64,000 nt of DNA. Source: Streptomyces sp. MJM8645 (GTDB taxonomy: Bacteria; Actinomycetota; Actinomycetes; Streptomycetales; Streptomycetaceae). The translations under genes were made by a program, and so were the position numbers. The stretch covers positions 1,798,001 to 1,862,000 of the forward strand of contig NZ_LJJF01000001.1 in NCBI RefSeq assembly GCF_001625365.1, written 5' to 3'. This document shows, in pieces, positions 48,547-60,334 of the stretch (position 1 is the stretch's first letter; each line of letters opens with the position of its first letter). The notes under the pieces are model-generated. The model worked only from the letters and a program-made list of their open reading frames with translations, did no database searches and had not been told where the DNA came from.

Positions 48547-50490
48547 TCACCGGGCGCGGGCGAGGGCGATCCGGCTGGGCAGCACGCTGGCGGCGACGGC
48601 CAGGGCGAGGCAGACGGCCGCGGCGGCGCCGAGCGGGAGCCAGGGCAGGTGCGGGTCGATGGCGGCCTGGCCGGCCAGGATGCGGTGGTTGAGCAGGGCG
48701 GTGGTGCCGTACTGGGTGAGGGCGGTGACGGCGAGGGCCAGGACGGCGGCGGTGGCGACGACCAGGACGGCTTCCAGGGCGACCATGTGCAGCACCTGAC
48801 GGCGCAGGGTGCCGGCCAGCCGCAGGACGGTGAAGTCGCGTCGGCGGTCGGCGGCGGACATCACCATGGTGTTGGCGATCGCGATGAGCGCGTACAGCAG
48901 GGCGGGGCCGAGGATCGTGGTGGTGGCGATCCACGCGTAGTGGGCGCCGGGGTCGGGGCCGGGGGCGCGGGCGTCGGTGAGTTCGCCGCCGAGCCGGTCG
49001 GCGGCCGGGGGTTCGGCGGAGAGGTGGACGGCGCCGGGGTGGGCGCCGGCCAGGTGGGCGCTGGTGGCGTCGCCGCTGAGCAGGATCTCGTCGAGGCCCA
49101 GCTGGGTGCGGTAGACGAGGGCGAGGCGCAGGGTGGTGACGGTTCCGTCGGCGAGGCGCAGGTGGACCTGGTCGCCGAGGGTCCAGCCGTGGCCGCGGGC
49201 CTGGTCGGTGGAGGCGGCGAGGGTGGCGCCGTGCAGGTCGGCGGCGGCGCCCTGGACGACGGGCAGGGTCCAGGCGGTGGCGAGGTCGCCGTCGACGACG
49301 GTGGCGGCGGAGGGGGCGGAGGCGGGTGAGTCCTCGCCGGGGTCGGCGAAGTCGGCGGGGGCGGCGCCGAGGCCGGTGACCACGGTGGGGGTGGTGGCGG
49401 TGGCGCGCAGGCCGGGCCGGTCGGCGGTGAGCCGGTGTGCGGCGTCGTCGGGCAGCGTGGTGGCGCCGGGGCGCAGCACGTACCGGGCGGCGGTGGTGGC
49501 CCGGTTCTGGGCGGTCATGGCGTCGGCGAAGGCGGCGGTGGAGCCGATGACGGTGCCGGTGAGGGCGATGGTGAGGAAGGCGGGGGTGGCGGTGGAGACG
49601 GTGCGGCGGACGGCGGTGAGCGCGTTCTGCCGGGCGAGCAGGGGTGCGGCGCCGACGGCGCGGGCCAGTGGCGCGCTGAGCGCCCGGACCAGGGGCGGGA
49701 CGATCAGCGGGGCGAACAGGGCGAGGGCGGTGATCGTCAGCAGGTCGGCGCCGAGGACCCACTGGGAGGCGAGCTGCGGGTCGGCCGGCTGGTCGCCGGG
49801 GGCGGCGGGCATGGTCGGGGCGGCCAGGTAGTAGCCGACGGTGCCGGCCAGGGCGAGCAGTCCGGCGAGGGCGCAGGCCCAGCGCACGGGCGTCATGACC
49901 GTACGGTCGACGGCGGCGTCGCCGAGTGCCTCGACGGCCCGGACCCGGCCGGCGCGCAGGGCGGCGGTGACGGCGCCGAGCAGGGCGACGAGCAGGCCGA
50001 CGGCGGCGGCGGTGAGCAGCGGGGCGGGGGCCGGGTGCGCCGCGAAGCCGTCCGGGGCGGCGCCGCGGGCGACCAGCCAGGCGGCGAGGGCGGGCGCGCC
50101 GGGCAGGGCGAGCAGGCAGCCGGTGACGGCGGCGGCGAGCGCGACGACGGCGGCCTCGCCGGTGATCAGCCCGACGACCTGACGGGGGGTGGCGCCGACG
50201 GCGCGCAGCATCGCGATCTCCTGACGGCGCTGGGCGACGGCGAAGGCGAAGGTGCCGGCGACGACGAAGACGGCGACGAAGGCGGCCATCGCGGCGCTGA
50301 ACAGGAGCACCTTGTGGAGGGAGGGCGCGCCGAGCGGGGAGTCGTCGCCGGCGGTGTTGTCGAGCAGCGTGCCGGTGGTGGCGACCAGGGTGACGCCGAG
50401 GGTCAGGGCGAGGTAGGAGCCGGCGAAGGCGGCCTTGCGGCGGCGCAGTGCGGCGGCGGCGACGGGCAGCAAAGTAACGAGGGATCTCAT
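48547..50490 (-). CDS. ABC transporter permease (FtsX/MacB family)
   Basis: A 647-residue membrane protein with two FtsX-like domains. An N-terminal helix (about 22-42) and a short outside loop precede three helices with the conserved RRQEIAMLRAVGATPRQV. The second set follows a large exterior domain (about 325-510), then MVMSAADRRRDFTVLRLAGTLRRQVL, the matching FtsX motif, and the last helices. Such pairs export peptides or antibiotics or act as mechanotransmitters. The gene starts inside the stop of the ATPase gene (4-base overlap), so the two form one transporter. Confidence 0.92.
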   Translation of the reverse strand: MRSLVTLLPVAAAALRRRKAAFAGSYLALTLGVTLVATTGTLLDNTAGDDSPLGAPSLHKVLLFSAAMAAFVAVFVVAGTFAFAVAQRRQEIAMLRAVGATPRQVVGLITGEAAVVALAAAVTGCLLALPGAPALAAWLVARGAAPDGFAAHPAPAPLLTAAAVGLLVALLGAVTAALRAGRVRAVEALGDAAVDRTVMTPVRWACALAGLLALAGTVGYYLAAPTMPAAPGDQPADPQLASQWVLGADLLTITALALFAPLIVPPLVRALSAPLARAVGAAPLLARQNALTAVRRTVSTATPAFLTIALTGTVIGSTAAFADAMTAQNRATTAARYVLRPGATTLPDDAAHRLTADRPGLRATATTPTVVTGLGAAPADFADPGEDSPASAPSAATVVDGDLATAWTLPVVQGAAADLHGATLAASTDQARGHGWTLGDQVHLRLADGTVTTLRLALVYRTQLGLDEILLSGDATSAHLAGAHPGAVHLSAEPPAADRLGGELTDARAPGPDPGAHYAWIATTTILGPALLYALIAIANTMVMSAADRRRDFTVLRLAGTLRRQVLHMVALEAVLVVATAAVLALAVTALTQYGTTALLNHRILAGQAAIDPHLPWLPLGAAAAVCLALAVAASVLPSRIALARAR

Positions 50491-51233
50491 GCCGCCGTCT
50501 CCAAGGCGGTCATCCGCTCGGCGATCTGCGGGGCGGTGGGGTGGTCGAGGTCGGCGACGAGGCGGCCGTCGGCGAGGAAGAGCACGCGGTCGGCGTAGGA
50601 GGCGGCGACCGGGTCGTGGGTGACCATGACGGTGCTCTGGCCGTCGCGGTCGACGAGTTCGCGCAGCAGGGCGAGGACGTCGCGGCTGCTGGCGCTGTCG
50701 AGGGCGCCGGTGGGCTCGTCGGCGAAGAGCACCTGCGGGCGGGTGATCAGGGCGCGGGCGATGGCGACGCGCTGCTGCTGGCCGCCGGAGAGCTGGGAGG
50801 GCAGGTGTCCGGTGCGTTCGCCGAGGCCGACCTGGGCGAGGGCGCGGTGGACGTCGGCGCGGTCGGGGCGGCGCCCGGCCAGGCGCAGCGGCAGGCCGAC
50901 GTTCTGTTCGGCGGTCAGCGAGCCGACCAGGTTGAAGGCCTGGAAGACGAAGCCGAGCTTCTCGCGCCGCAGGACGGTCAGCCTGCTCTCAGTGAGTGCG
51001 GCGAGGTCGGCCCCGTCGAGGACGACCCGGCCGCCGTCGGGCCGGTCGAGCCCGGCGGCGCACTGGAGCAGGGTGCTCTTGCCGGAGCCGGAGGGGCCCA
51101 TGACGGCGGTGAAGGTGCCGCGGGCGAAGTCGACGTCCACTCCCCTGAGCGCGTGGACGGCCTCCGGCCCGGTCCCGTAGGTGCGGTGCAGTTGTTCGAG
51201 GCGCAGTACGGCCCCGTCATCCCCCATGATCAT
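50487..51233 (-). CDS. ABC transporter ATP-binding protein (LolD/MacB type)
   Basis: About 248 residues. Walker A GPSGSGKST, Q-loop in FVFQAFNLVGSLTAEQNV, signature QLSGGQQQRVAIARALI, Walker B VLFADEPTGALDS and the H-loop His in VMVTHDPVAASYADR are intact. The wording LFADEPTGALD is typical of MacB/LolD-type ATPases that partner FtsX-like permeases, as encoded just downstream. Several start codons (51254, 51233, 51227) are possible and none has a clear ribosome site. Confidence 0.93.
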   Translation of the reverse strand: MIMGDDGAVLRLEQLHRTYGTGPEAVHALRGVDVDFARGTFTAVMGPSGSGKSTLLQCAAGLDRPDGGRVVLDGADLAALTESRLTVLRREKLGFVFQAFNLVGSLTAEQNVGLPLRLAGRRPDRADVHRALAQVGLGERTGHLPSQLSGGQQQRVAIARALITRPQVLFADEPTGALDSASSRDVLALLRELVDRDGQSTVMVTHDPVAASYADRVLFLADGRLVADLDHPTAPQIAERMTALETAA

Positions 51234-51300
51234 CACGGGGGCTATGACTACCACGGCCGCCCCTGCTCCGACCAGCCCTGACCGCTGGGGCGGGCCCGGT

Positions 51301-51756
51301 TCAGGCGGCGGGCTCGCGGACCAGGTAGACGTCGATCGGGTCCTCGTGGTCGAGGACGAAGCCGTGGCGCTCGTAGAGGCGGCGGGCGGGGCTGCCCTGG
51401 AGGACGTCGAGGCGCACGGGCTCGCCGGCGGCGTCGGCCTGGGCGAGGAGGTGGCGCAGGACGGCGCTGCCGAGGCCGCGGCCCTGGTGGGCGGGGGCGA
51501 GGTAGAAGTGCTCGATCCAGCGGCCGCCCTGCTCGGCGGGGCGGACGGTCACAGAGCCGGCGAAGGCGCCGTCGACGAGGATGACGGAGCTGTGGCGGCT
51601 GGAGAAGCCCGCCCGCAGGCGCCGGCGGACCCGGTCGTCGTCGTAGCGGCCGAGGCGTTCGAGGTCGGCGCGCAGCACGACGGCCTTGAGTTCGGCGACG
51701 GGTTCGACGTCGGCGGCGGTGGCGGGGCGCAGGGTCCAGGCGGCGAGGCTGTTCAC
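51301..51756 (-). CDS. GNAT family N-acetyltransferase
   Basis: A 151-residue acetyltransferase. The acetyl-CoA binding motif is YLAPAHQGRGLGSAVLRHLL, and the conserved tail RRLYERHGFVLDHEDP matches the Acetyltransf_1 family. The first part (ADVEPVAELKAVVLRADLER) is the substrate side. The substrate is unknown. The GTG start lacks a strong ribosome site. It is followed by the ABC transporter genes on the same strand, 47 bases away, possibly co-transcribed. Confidence 0.88.
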   Translation of the reverse strand: MNSLAAWTLRPATAADVEPVAELKAVVLRADLERLGRYDDDRVRRRLRAGFSSRHSSVILVDGAFAGSVTVRPAEQGGRWIEHFYLAPAHQGRGLGSAVLRHLLAQADAAGEPVRLDVLQGSPARRLYERHGFVLDHEDPIDVYLVREPAA

Positions 51757-51901
51757 GGCCCGCAGTGTGGCAGCGGCCGCACCGGCCTGGCCAGCGGGTT
51801 TCGGGGGCCGGACACCGGGGCGGGGCGTGCCGAGGGGGCCGGGCGGTGGCCCGGCCCCCTGCTCCGACGGGCCGGCGGGAAGGCGGGAAGGCGGGAAGGC
51901 C

Positions 51902-53605
51902 TCAGCGGGTGCCGAGGTCCAGGGCGGGGAAGGTGTAGTCGTCCCAGAGGGCGCGTTCGTCGTCGTGCGGGGCGTACTGGACGCTGGGGTTCAGGTCCCA
52001 GATCCGGGTGGCCCGCGCGTCGGCGGTGTAGGACGGCCAGCCCGGGTCGCCCTGGCGGGCGAAGGAGGCCCAGGCGTCGGCCATCCGCTCGGACAGCCGG
52101 GTGAGTTCGGGCCGCTGGGCGGCGACGGTCTGCGCGCCGCGCGGGATCGCGCCGAGGTCCAGTCCGCCGAAGACGAAGGGCAGTTCCAGGGTGTGCATGG
52201 CGCCCAGGTTCTGGGCGGCGGGCAGGCCGGGGACGTAGGGCACGTGCCAGTCGAACTGGTAGACGTAGGTGGGCCGCCAGCGGGACTGGGCCTCGGCCAG
52301 GCGCAGGGTGGGGATCCGCTCGGTCTGGTCGGTGAGCATCGCGTTCACCACCCGGCCCTCGGTGGCCCCGGGGCGGTCGGCGGCGTACCGGTCGTACATC
52401 TGCTGTTTGCGGTCGGCGAGCACCGGGGGCAGGTTGCGGTAGGCGCTCAGCGGGAGGTCCGGCAGCGTGGGGTCGAACAGCGCCCAGTAGTCGGTCTCGT
52501 TCTCGGTGGTGCCGGTCATCACGTCGACGTCGCGGGCGCTGCCGGCGGCGATCCGTTCGACGACCGGGCCGGGCACCAGCGCCCCGTCGATGGAGGGGCC
52601 GAAGAAGACCGCGGAGGACAGTCCGGAGAGCCCGTGCTGGACCTGTTCCTGGAGTTCGAGGACCTGTTGGGTGCTCAGCCGGTCGAGGTCCGCGACGGTG
52701 TGGATGCCGCCGGTGGCGAAGACCTTTCCGGCGGTGGCCTGCGCGGCGGCCGCGGTGTGCACCAGGTAGCCGGGCCCGCTCTCGACGATGGCGCGCTGGA
52801 AGAGCTGCTCGGGGTGGTCGCCGGCCAGCAGGGCGCTGATCGAGATCGCGCCGGCCGACTGGCCGAAGACGGTGACGTTGCCCGGGTCGCCGCCGAAGGC
52901 GCCGGCGTGCCGGCGCACCCAGGCCAGCGCGGCGCTCTCGTCGCGCAGCCCGTTGTTGCCCGAGCCGGCGTAGGACGGGTCGAGCGCGCCGAGTTCCGTC
53001 CAGCCCAGGATGCCGAGCCGGTAGTCCAGGTTCACCACGACGGCGTCGCCGCGCTCGGCCAGCAGGCCGCCGTCGAAGACGGGCTGGCCGGCGGCGCCGA
53101 GTTCGTCCGCGCCGCCGTGCAGGAAGACCATGACGGGTTTGCGGGCGCCGCCGTGGTGCGCCGACCACACGTTGAGGTACAGGCAGTCCTCGGTGCCGCC
53201 GCCGCCCGCGCTCAGGTCCTGCGGGCAGCCGGGGCGGGCCCGGGTGGCGCGCAGCGTTGCGGGCCAGGGTGCGGCCGGCTGCGGCGGGCGGAACCGGCGC
53301 TCGCCGGTGGGCGGCGCCGCGTACGGGACGCCCAGGTAGGCGCACCGGCCGTCCTGGGACACCCCTTGCAGGCGGCCGACGGAGGTCGCCGTACGGCAGC
53401 CGCCCGTCTCCCGGGCCTCGGCGGGGACGGCCGGCAGCAGGCCCAGCAGGGCCGCCGCCACACCGGCCAGTGCGAGCGGCCAGCGCCAGTGGGCGGTTCC
53501 GCCGCTTTCCCCCGGCCGTCTTCCGCGCAGCCCCGCCCCGGGCCCTTCGCCCAGCCTTCCGCGCGCTGCCCCCCGTCCTGTCCCGCGCTTCGTTCCGTAC
53601 ACCAC
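51902..53605 (-). CDS. Secreted type B carboxylesterase
   Basis: About 567 residues. A basic N-terminus and hydrophobic helix (about 35-52, ending in PAVPAEA) form a signal peptide. The alpha/beta-hydrolase has the nucleophile elbow GQSAGAIS, the oxyanion region VFLHGGAD, the PGCPQDLSAGG and TEDCLYLNVW stretches with the conserved Cys pair, and the His region MHTLELPFVFGG. It hydrolyses carboxyl esters; the natural substrate is unknown. GGGAG precedes tandem GTG codons at 53605 and 53602. The oxyanion loop reads HGGAD rather than the more usual HGGGF. Confidence 0.9.
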   Translation of the reverse strand: MVYGTKRGTGRGAARGRLGEGPGAGLRGRRPGESGGTAHWRWPLALAGVAAALLGLLPAVPAEARETGGCRTATSVGRLQGVSQDGRCAYLGVPYAAPPTGERRFRPPQPAAPWPATLRATRARPGCPQDLSAGGGGTEDCLYLNVWSAHHGGARKPVMVFLHGGADELGAAGQPVFDGGLLAERGDAVVVNLDYRLGILGWTELGALDPSYAGSGNNGLRDESAALAWVRRHAGAFGGDPGNVTVFGQSAGAISISALLAGDHPEQLFQRAIVESGPGYLVHTAAAAQATAGKVFATGGIHTVADLDRLSTQQVLELQEQVQHGLSGLSSAVFFGPSIDGALVPGPVVERIAAGSARDVDVMTGTTENETDYWALFDPTLPDLPLSAYRNLPPVLADRKQQMYDRYAADRPGATEGRVVNAMLTDQTERIPTLRLAEAQSRWRPTYVYQFDWHVPYVPGLPAAQNLGAMHTLELPFVFGGLDLGAIPRGAQTVAAQRPELTRLSERMADAWASFARQGDPGWPSYTADARATRIWDLNPSVQYAPHDDERALWDDYTFPALDLGTR

Positions 53606-53771
53606 GGCGCACTCCCATCGACGTCGTCGCGCCGCTCGTGCGGCCGCGACCCCGTCTCCAGCTTGCGCGGCCCGGCCCGGGGGTGTCGCCGCCGCACGGA
53701 TGGATTTCCGGGCCTCCACCCGGGGGTGGAGAGGGGCAATTGACGATCCGTCAGGAACGGGGGGTGCGGGT

Positions 53772-55046
53772 TCAGGACACCGGCCGGGAGTCGCCCCAGG
53801 CGCCCTCGAACTCCTCGCGGTAGACCTCCAGCAGGCCCTGCTCGCTGCCGCCGGGCTGCTGGCCGGCGCCGCCGCGCAATACCAGGGCCGGGGACTCCAT
53901 GCCCCGGGCGCGGCGCAGGTAGGGCTGGATGACGCCGAGGTCGCGGCTCTGGCGGCGGCCGCCGACCTGGCCGGTCGGGCGGGGGCCCTCGACGAGGTAG
54001 GCGGTGAAGCGCGGGGTCTCGTCGAAGACCCGGATCTCGAAGCCGCCCTGGTCGCGCAGCCGGGCCCGCACCCGGCGCACATGCATGATGTTCATCTCGA
54101 TGGAGCGCGACAACTCACCGCGCCCGAGGCCGAGTTCGCGTTCGCGGCGGCGGACGGCGCTGCTCGCCGGGTTGAGGAAGAGCAGGCGGACCCGGCAGCC
54201 GTCGCCGGCCAGGCGCACCAGCCGCTTGCCGGTGTAGTTCTGGCAGAGCATGCCGAGGCCGATGCCGAGCGCGTCCAGGCGCCGGGCGCCGTCCAGCAGG
54301 TCCTCGACGGGCAGGTCGCGCTGGAGACGGACGCGGTCGGCGTGCACGGCGACGACGTCCGCGTACCGGCCGGCCACCAGCGACTCGACGACGTCGGCGG
54401 GCACGCCGCCGGCGCCGCCGTCCAGGACGGCGAGCAGGCGGGCGGCGGCGCGTTCGGTCTGGGCGAGGACGGTCTGGGTGAGCACCCGGTTGCGGGAGAC
54501 CACGTGCCGGGCCACTTCCAGTTCGTCCAGGGCGAGTTCGATCTCGCGCCGGTCGGACAGGTAGGGCTCGAAGCAGGGCCAGTGCTGGACCATCAGCTCG
54601 CGCAGCTGGGGCAGGGTGAGGAAGACCAGCGGGTCGTCGTCGGCCGGGTCGAGCAGGTAGCCCTTGCGGCGGCTGACCTCGCGGACGGCTCCGGCCCGGT
54701 GCGCCCACTCCTCGCCGGCGGGGCCGGCGGCGGCGGTGACCCAGTCCTCGCCGTGGGCGGGGGCGTAGATGGGGTGCAGCACCTCGTCGACGAGGGAGCG
54801 CAGCCGCTGCTCGACGAGGTTGAGCCAGACGTAGGCGCGGCCGGACAGCCGGACCCGCTGGTAGGCGTCCTCCCATTCGGCGGCGGACCAGGCGAGGGCG
54901 GGGATCTCGACCGGGCCGCCCTGGGCGGGCACCAGGGGGCGGCCGGACAGGGTGGGGCGCATGACGACCGTGGGCGCCTCGCTGCGGGCGCCGCCCCGGT
55001 CGGGGCCGTCGGGCCCCGGGCCGCGGCCGCCGGCGGGGAACACCAT
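53772..55046 (-). CDS. SAV2148-type HEPN domain protein
   Basis: A 424-residue cytosolic protein that matches, from memory, the streptomycete family annotated as SAV2148 family HEPN domain-containing protein. Conserved stretches are GRAYVWLNLVEQRLRSLVDE, AVREVSRRKGYLLDPADDD, LPQLRELMVQHWPCFEPYL, CRVRLLFLNPASSAVRRRER and YLRRARGMESPALVLRGG. The N-terminal part is HEPN-like; the C-terminal part recalls the phospholipase D/PGAP2-like 'DUF' fold seen in signalling proteins, with no clear catalytic pair. HEPN proteins are often RNases or nucleotide-linked defence components, but no function is known here. The ATG at 55046 has GAGGTG upstream and matches family length. Confidence 0.8.
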   Translation of the reverse strand: MVFPAGGRGPGPDGPDRGGARSEAPTVVMRPTLSGRPLVPAQGGPVEIPALAWSAAEWEDAYQRVRLSGRAYVWLNLVEQRLRSLVDEVLHPIYAPAHGEDWVTAAAGPAGEEWAHRAGAVREVSRRKGYLLDPADDDPLVFLTLPQLRELMVQHWPCFEPYLSDRREIELALDELEVARHVVSRNRVLTQTVLAQTERAAARLLAVLDGGAGGVPADVVESLVAGRYADVVAVHADRVRLQRDLPVEDLLDGARRLDALGIGLGMLCQNYTGKRLVRLAGDGCRVRLLFLNPASSAVRRRERELGLGRGELSRSIEMNIMHVRRVRARLRDQGGFEIRVFDETPRFTAYLVEGPRPTGQVGGRRQSRDLGVIQPYLRRARGMESPALVLRGGAGQQPGGSEQGLLEVYREEFEGAWGDSRPVS

Positions 55047-55507
55047 GCGCCACCTCACCTGGTCTGCTGTTCTACGCTCCGCCCCTGCGCGGCTGATGGA
55101 GCGCCACCGGCCCGGGGGCGGCCGGACGATCAAGGGTACTGCCCGCCGCGAGCGGTGCGCAGCCGGATGGCCCCCGGGGCCCGGCACCACCACCAGGCCC
55201 ACCCTTCACAGACCCGCGCCCATCGCAAGCCCCGCCCGCCATAGGCCCCGCTCGGCGCAAGCCCCGCCCGCCGCGAGCCCGGCCCCGCTTATCACAGGAA
55301 TGCCGGCTGGACACCCGTTCGGGCGAACCGGCCGCACATGTCCCGGCCGCCGGGGGAAGGCTCGGGGAGTATGCGCACTGTGCCGTGCGTCACGGCGCGC
55401 GAGCGCCGCACATGCCCGGCCGCCCGGCCGGGAAGAGAGCGTCCGGGTCCGGGCACGTTATCGGACTACACGTCAGTTTCCGTTGAGTGCAAGGAAGTTG
55501 AGGACTC
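55047..55507. other. Intergenic region between the HEPN and glgX genes
   Basis: About 460 bases without a supported gene, carrying two divergent promoters. GCAAGCCCCGCCCGCC occurs twice, near 55224 and 55257, a 33-base period, with further partial copies nearby. The last 60 bases before glgX (about 55450-55505) are less GC-rich and probably hold its promoter. No -10/-35 pair is certain. Confidence 0.4.
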
Positions 55508-57730
<2,223 letters not shown>

Positions 57731-57800
57731 CACCCCGCGCTCACCTGTTCGGACCAGCAGCGGGTCTTGGCGGCGGGCTCCCCCGGGTACTCATGGACCT

Positions 57801-60332
57801 ATGACCTCCGCCGCCGAGCCCGCACCGCCCCGCCCGGCCGCCCCCTCCCCCTCATCCGCCACCGCTACCGCTACCGCCACGGCCCCCACGGCCAGCTACC
57901 GCCTCCAGCTGCAACCCGGCTTCACCCTCCACGACGCCGCCGCCGCCGTTCCCTACCTCGCCGCCCTCGGCGTCTCCCACCTGCACCTGTCCCCGCTGCT
58001 GGAGGCCGCCCCCGGCTCCACCCACGGCTACGACACCGTCGACCACGGCCGGGTCAGCGAGCAGCTCGGCGGCGAGGCCGCCCTGCGCGCGCTGGCCGCC
58101 GCCGCCCACCGGCACGGCCTGCGGCTGCTCGTCGACGTGGTGCCCAACCACATGGCGGTGCCCGTCCCCGAGCGGCTCAACCAGCCGCTGTGGCAGGTGC
58201 TGCGCGACGGCCCCGACTCGCCGTACGCGCGCTGGTTCGACATCGACTGGGCGGCCCAGCCGGGCCCCGTCGACGCCCCCGCGCGCGGCCGGGTGCTGCT
58301 GCCGCTGCTCGGCGACCGGCTCGGCGCCGTGCTCGACCAGCTGGTGGTGGACGGCGAGGTGCTGCGCTACCACGACCACGAGCTGCCGCTGCGGCCCGGC
58401 ACCTCGGGACTGCCGCTCGACGAGCTGCTCGCCCGCCAGTGGTACCGGCTCGCCTGGTGGCGGCTGGCCCGCACCGAACTGAACTACCGGCGCTTCTTCA
58501 CCGTCAACGAGCTGATCGCCGTCCGGGTCGAGGAGCCCGAGGTGTTCGCCGCCACCCACGCCACCCTGCTGCGGCTGCACGCCGACGGCGTCGTCGACGG
58601 CTTCCGGATCGACCACCCCGACGGGCTCGCCGACCCGCGCGGCTACCTGCGCCGCCTCGCCGGCGCCACCGGCGGGGCGTACACCGTCGTCGAGAAGATC
58701 CTCACCGGCGACGAGCGGCTGCCCGCGGACTGGCCGGTCGCCGGGACGACCGGCTACGACGCGCTGCGCCGCATCGACGGCGTGCTCACCGACCACGCGG
58801 GCGCCTGCCGGCTGGCCGGGGCGTACGCGGCGTTCCTGACCGGCTCCGCGCCGGACGGCCAACCCTGCGCCGACCCCCACCCGGCGGTCGCCGCCGCCCG
58901 GCGCGGGCGGGCCGACATGACCTCGCCGCACGGCGAGCTGGCCGCCGAGGTCGACCGGCTGGTGCGGATCGCGCTGCGGATCGGCGCCGCCGAGCCCGCG
59001 CACTCCGACCACGCGCCCTGGCAGCTGCGCGCGGCGCTGCGGCGGCTGTTCACCGGCTACCCGGCGTACCGGCCGTACGCCCGGCCCGGGGAGCCGGTGC
59101 CGCCGGCCTCCGCCGAGCAGCTGCGCGCGGCGCTGGGCGGCTCGGCCGACCCGACGGACCGGCTGGTCGCCGCCCTGGCCCTCGGGGAGCTGGGGAGCGG
59201 GCCGCAGAAGGACGAGTTCTGCGAGCGCTTCGCGCAGACCGCCGCCGCCGTCGCCGCCAAGGGCGTCGAGGACACCGCCTTCTACCGGTGGAACGCGCTG
59301 CCCGGCCTCAACGAGGTCGGCGGCGAGCCCGGCCGGCCGGGGCTGCCCCCGGCCCGGTTCCACGACTGGTGCCGCTACCTGGAGCGCGCCTGGCCGCACA
59401 GCATGACCGTGCTGTCCACCCACGACACCAAGCGCAGCGCCGACGCCCGCGCCCGGCTCGCCGTCCTAGCCGAGCAGCCCGAGGCCTGGGCCGCCGAGGC
59501 CGCCGCCTGGTCCACCGCCGCCGGGCCCGGCCCCCGCGGCGATCACGACCGCGAAGGCCGCCACGACGGCGAAAGCGGCCCCGACCCCGGTGCCCGCGAC
59601 GGCGACTGGCTGCTCTGGCACACCCTCGTCGCCGCCTGGCCGATCGACCCCGACCGGCTCGTCGCCGCCCTCCTCAAGGCCGCCCGCGAGGCCAAGCTGC
59701 ACACCTCCTGGACCACCCCCGACGCGCGCTTCGAGCAGGCGCTCACCGCGCGTGCCCGCGCCGTCCACACCAACCCCGGACTGCTGCCCCGGATCGAGGG
59801 CCTGGTGCACGCCCTCGCCCCGTACGCCCGCGCCAACACCCTCGCCGCCGCGCTGCTGCACCTCACCGTCCCGGGCGTGCCCGACCTCTACCAGGGCAGC
59901 GAGGAGCCGCTGTACACCCTCGTCGACCCGGACAACCGGGGCGTGGTGGACCTCGGCGCGCTCGCCGTCCGGCTCACCGACGCGGCCGCACCGCGCCCCG
60001 GCGACCTCGCCCGCGAGAAGCTGCACCTCACCAGGGCGGCGCTGCACCTGCGGCGCGACCGCCCGCTCGGGCCCTACCGGCCGCTGAGCGCCGCCGGCCC
60101 CGCCGCCGACCACCTGCTGGCCTTCGCCCGCGGCGCCGACGTGGTCACCGCCGTCACCCGGCTCCCGTACGGGCTGGAGCGCGCCGGCGGCTGGCGCGGC
60201 ACCGTCCTGGAGCTGCCCGAGGGCGGGCCCTGGACGGACCAGCTGACGCTGCGGACCCACCCGGCGGGCCCGGTGCCCGTCGCGCGGCTGCTGGCGGACC
60301 GGCCGGTGGCGCTGCTGACGAGGAGGAGCTGA
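57801..60332 (+). CDS. treY: Maltooligosyltrehalose synthase
   Basis: An 843-residue GH13 enzyme that turns the reducing end of a malto-oligosaccharide into a trehalosyl unit. Family marks are TASYRLQLQPGFTLHDAAA, VSHLHLSPLLEAAPGSTHGYD, LLVDVVPNHMA, VDGFRIDHPDGLADP, KGVEDTAFYRWN, TVLSTHDTKRSADARARL and VPGVPDLYQGSE. An Asp/Gly/Arg-rich loop near residue 585 (GDHDREGRHDGESG) is a lineage-specific insert. It is followed two bases after its stop by treZ, and both act in sequence on the same chain. Confidence 0.95.
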   Translation: MTSAAEPAPPRPAAPSPSSATATATATAPTASYRLQLQPGFTLHDAAAAVPYLAALGVSHLHLSPLLEAAPGSTHGYDTVDHGRVSEQLGGEAALRALAAAAHRHGLRLLVDVVPNHMAVPVPERLNQPLWQVLRDGPDSPYARWFDIDWAAQPGPVDAPARGRVLLPLLGDRLGAVLDQLVVDGEVLRYHDHELPLRPGTSGLPLDELLARQWYRLAWWRLARTELNYRRFFTVNELIAVRVEEPEVFAATHATLLRLHADGVVDGFRIDHPDGLADPRGYLRRLAGATGGAYTVVEKILTGDERLPADWPVAGTTGYDALRRIDGVLTDHAGACRLAGAYAAFLTGSAPDGQPCADPHPAVAAARRGRADMTSPHGELAAEVDRLVRIALRIGAAEPAHSDHAPWQLRAALRRLFTGYPAYRPYARPGEPVPPASAEQLRAALGGSADPTDRLVAALALGELGSGPQKDEFCERFAQTAAAVAAKGVEDTAFYRWNALPGLNEVGGEPGRPGLPPARFHDWCRYLERAWPHSMTVLSTHDTKRSADARARLAVLAEQPEAWAAEAAAWSTAAGPGPRGDHDREGRHDGESGPDPGARDGDWLLWHTLVAAWPIDPDRLVAALLKAAREAKLHTSWTTPDARFEQALTARARAVHTNPGLLPRIEGLVHALAPYARANTLAAALLHLTVPGVPDLYQGSEEPLYTLVDPDNRGVVDLGALAVRLTDAAAPRPGDLAREKLHLTRAALHLRRDRPLGPYRPLSAAGPAADHLLAFARGADVVTAVTRLPYGLERAGGWRGTVLELPEGGPWTDQLTLRTHPAGPVPVARLLADRPVALLTRRS

Positions 60333-60334
60333 GC

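Noticed and set aside
53697..55244. Plus-strand frame of 514 codons opposite the HEPN gene
   Set aside because: It lacks domains and has shadow-frame composition, whereas the minus strand matches a known streptomycete family over its full length.
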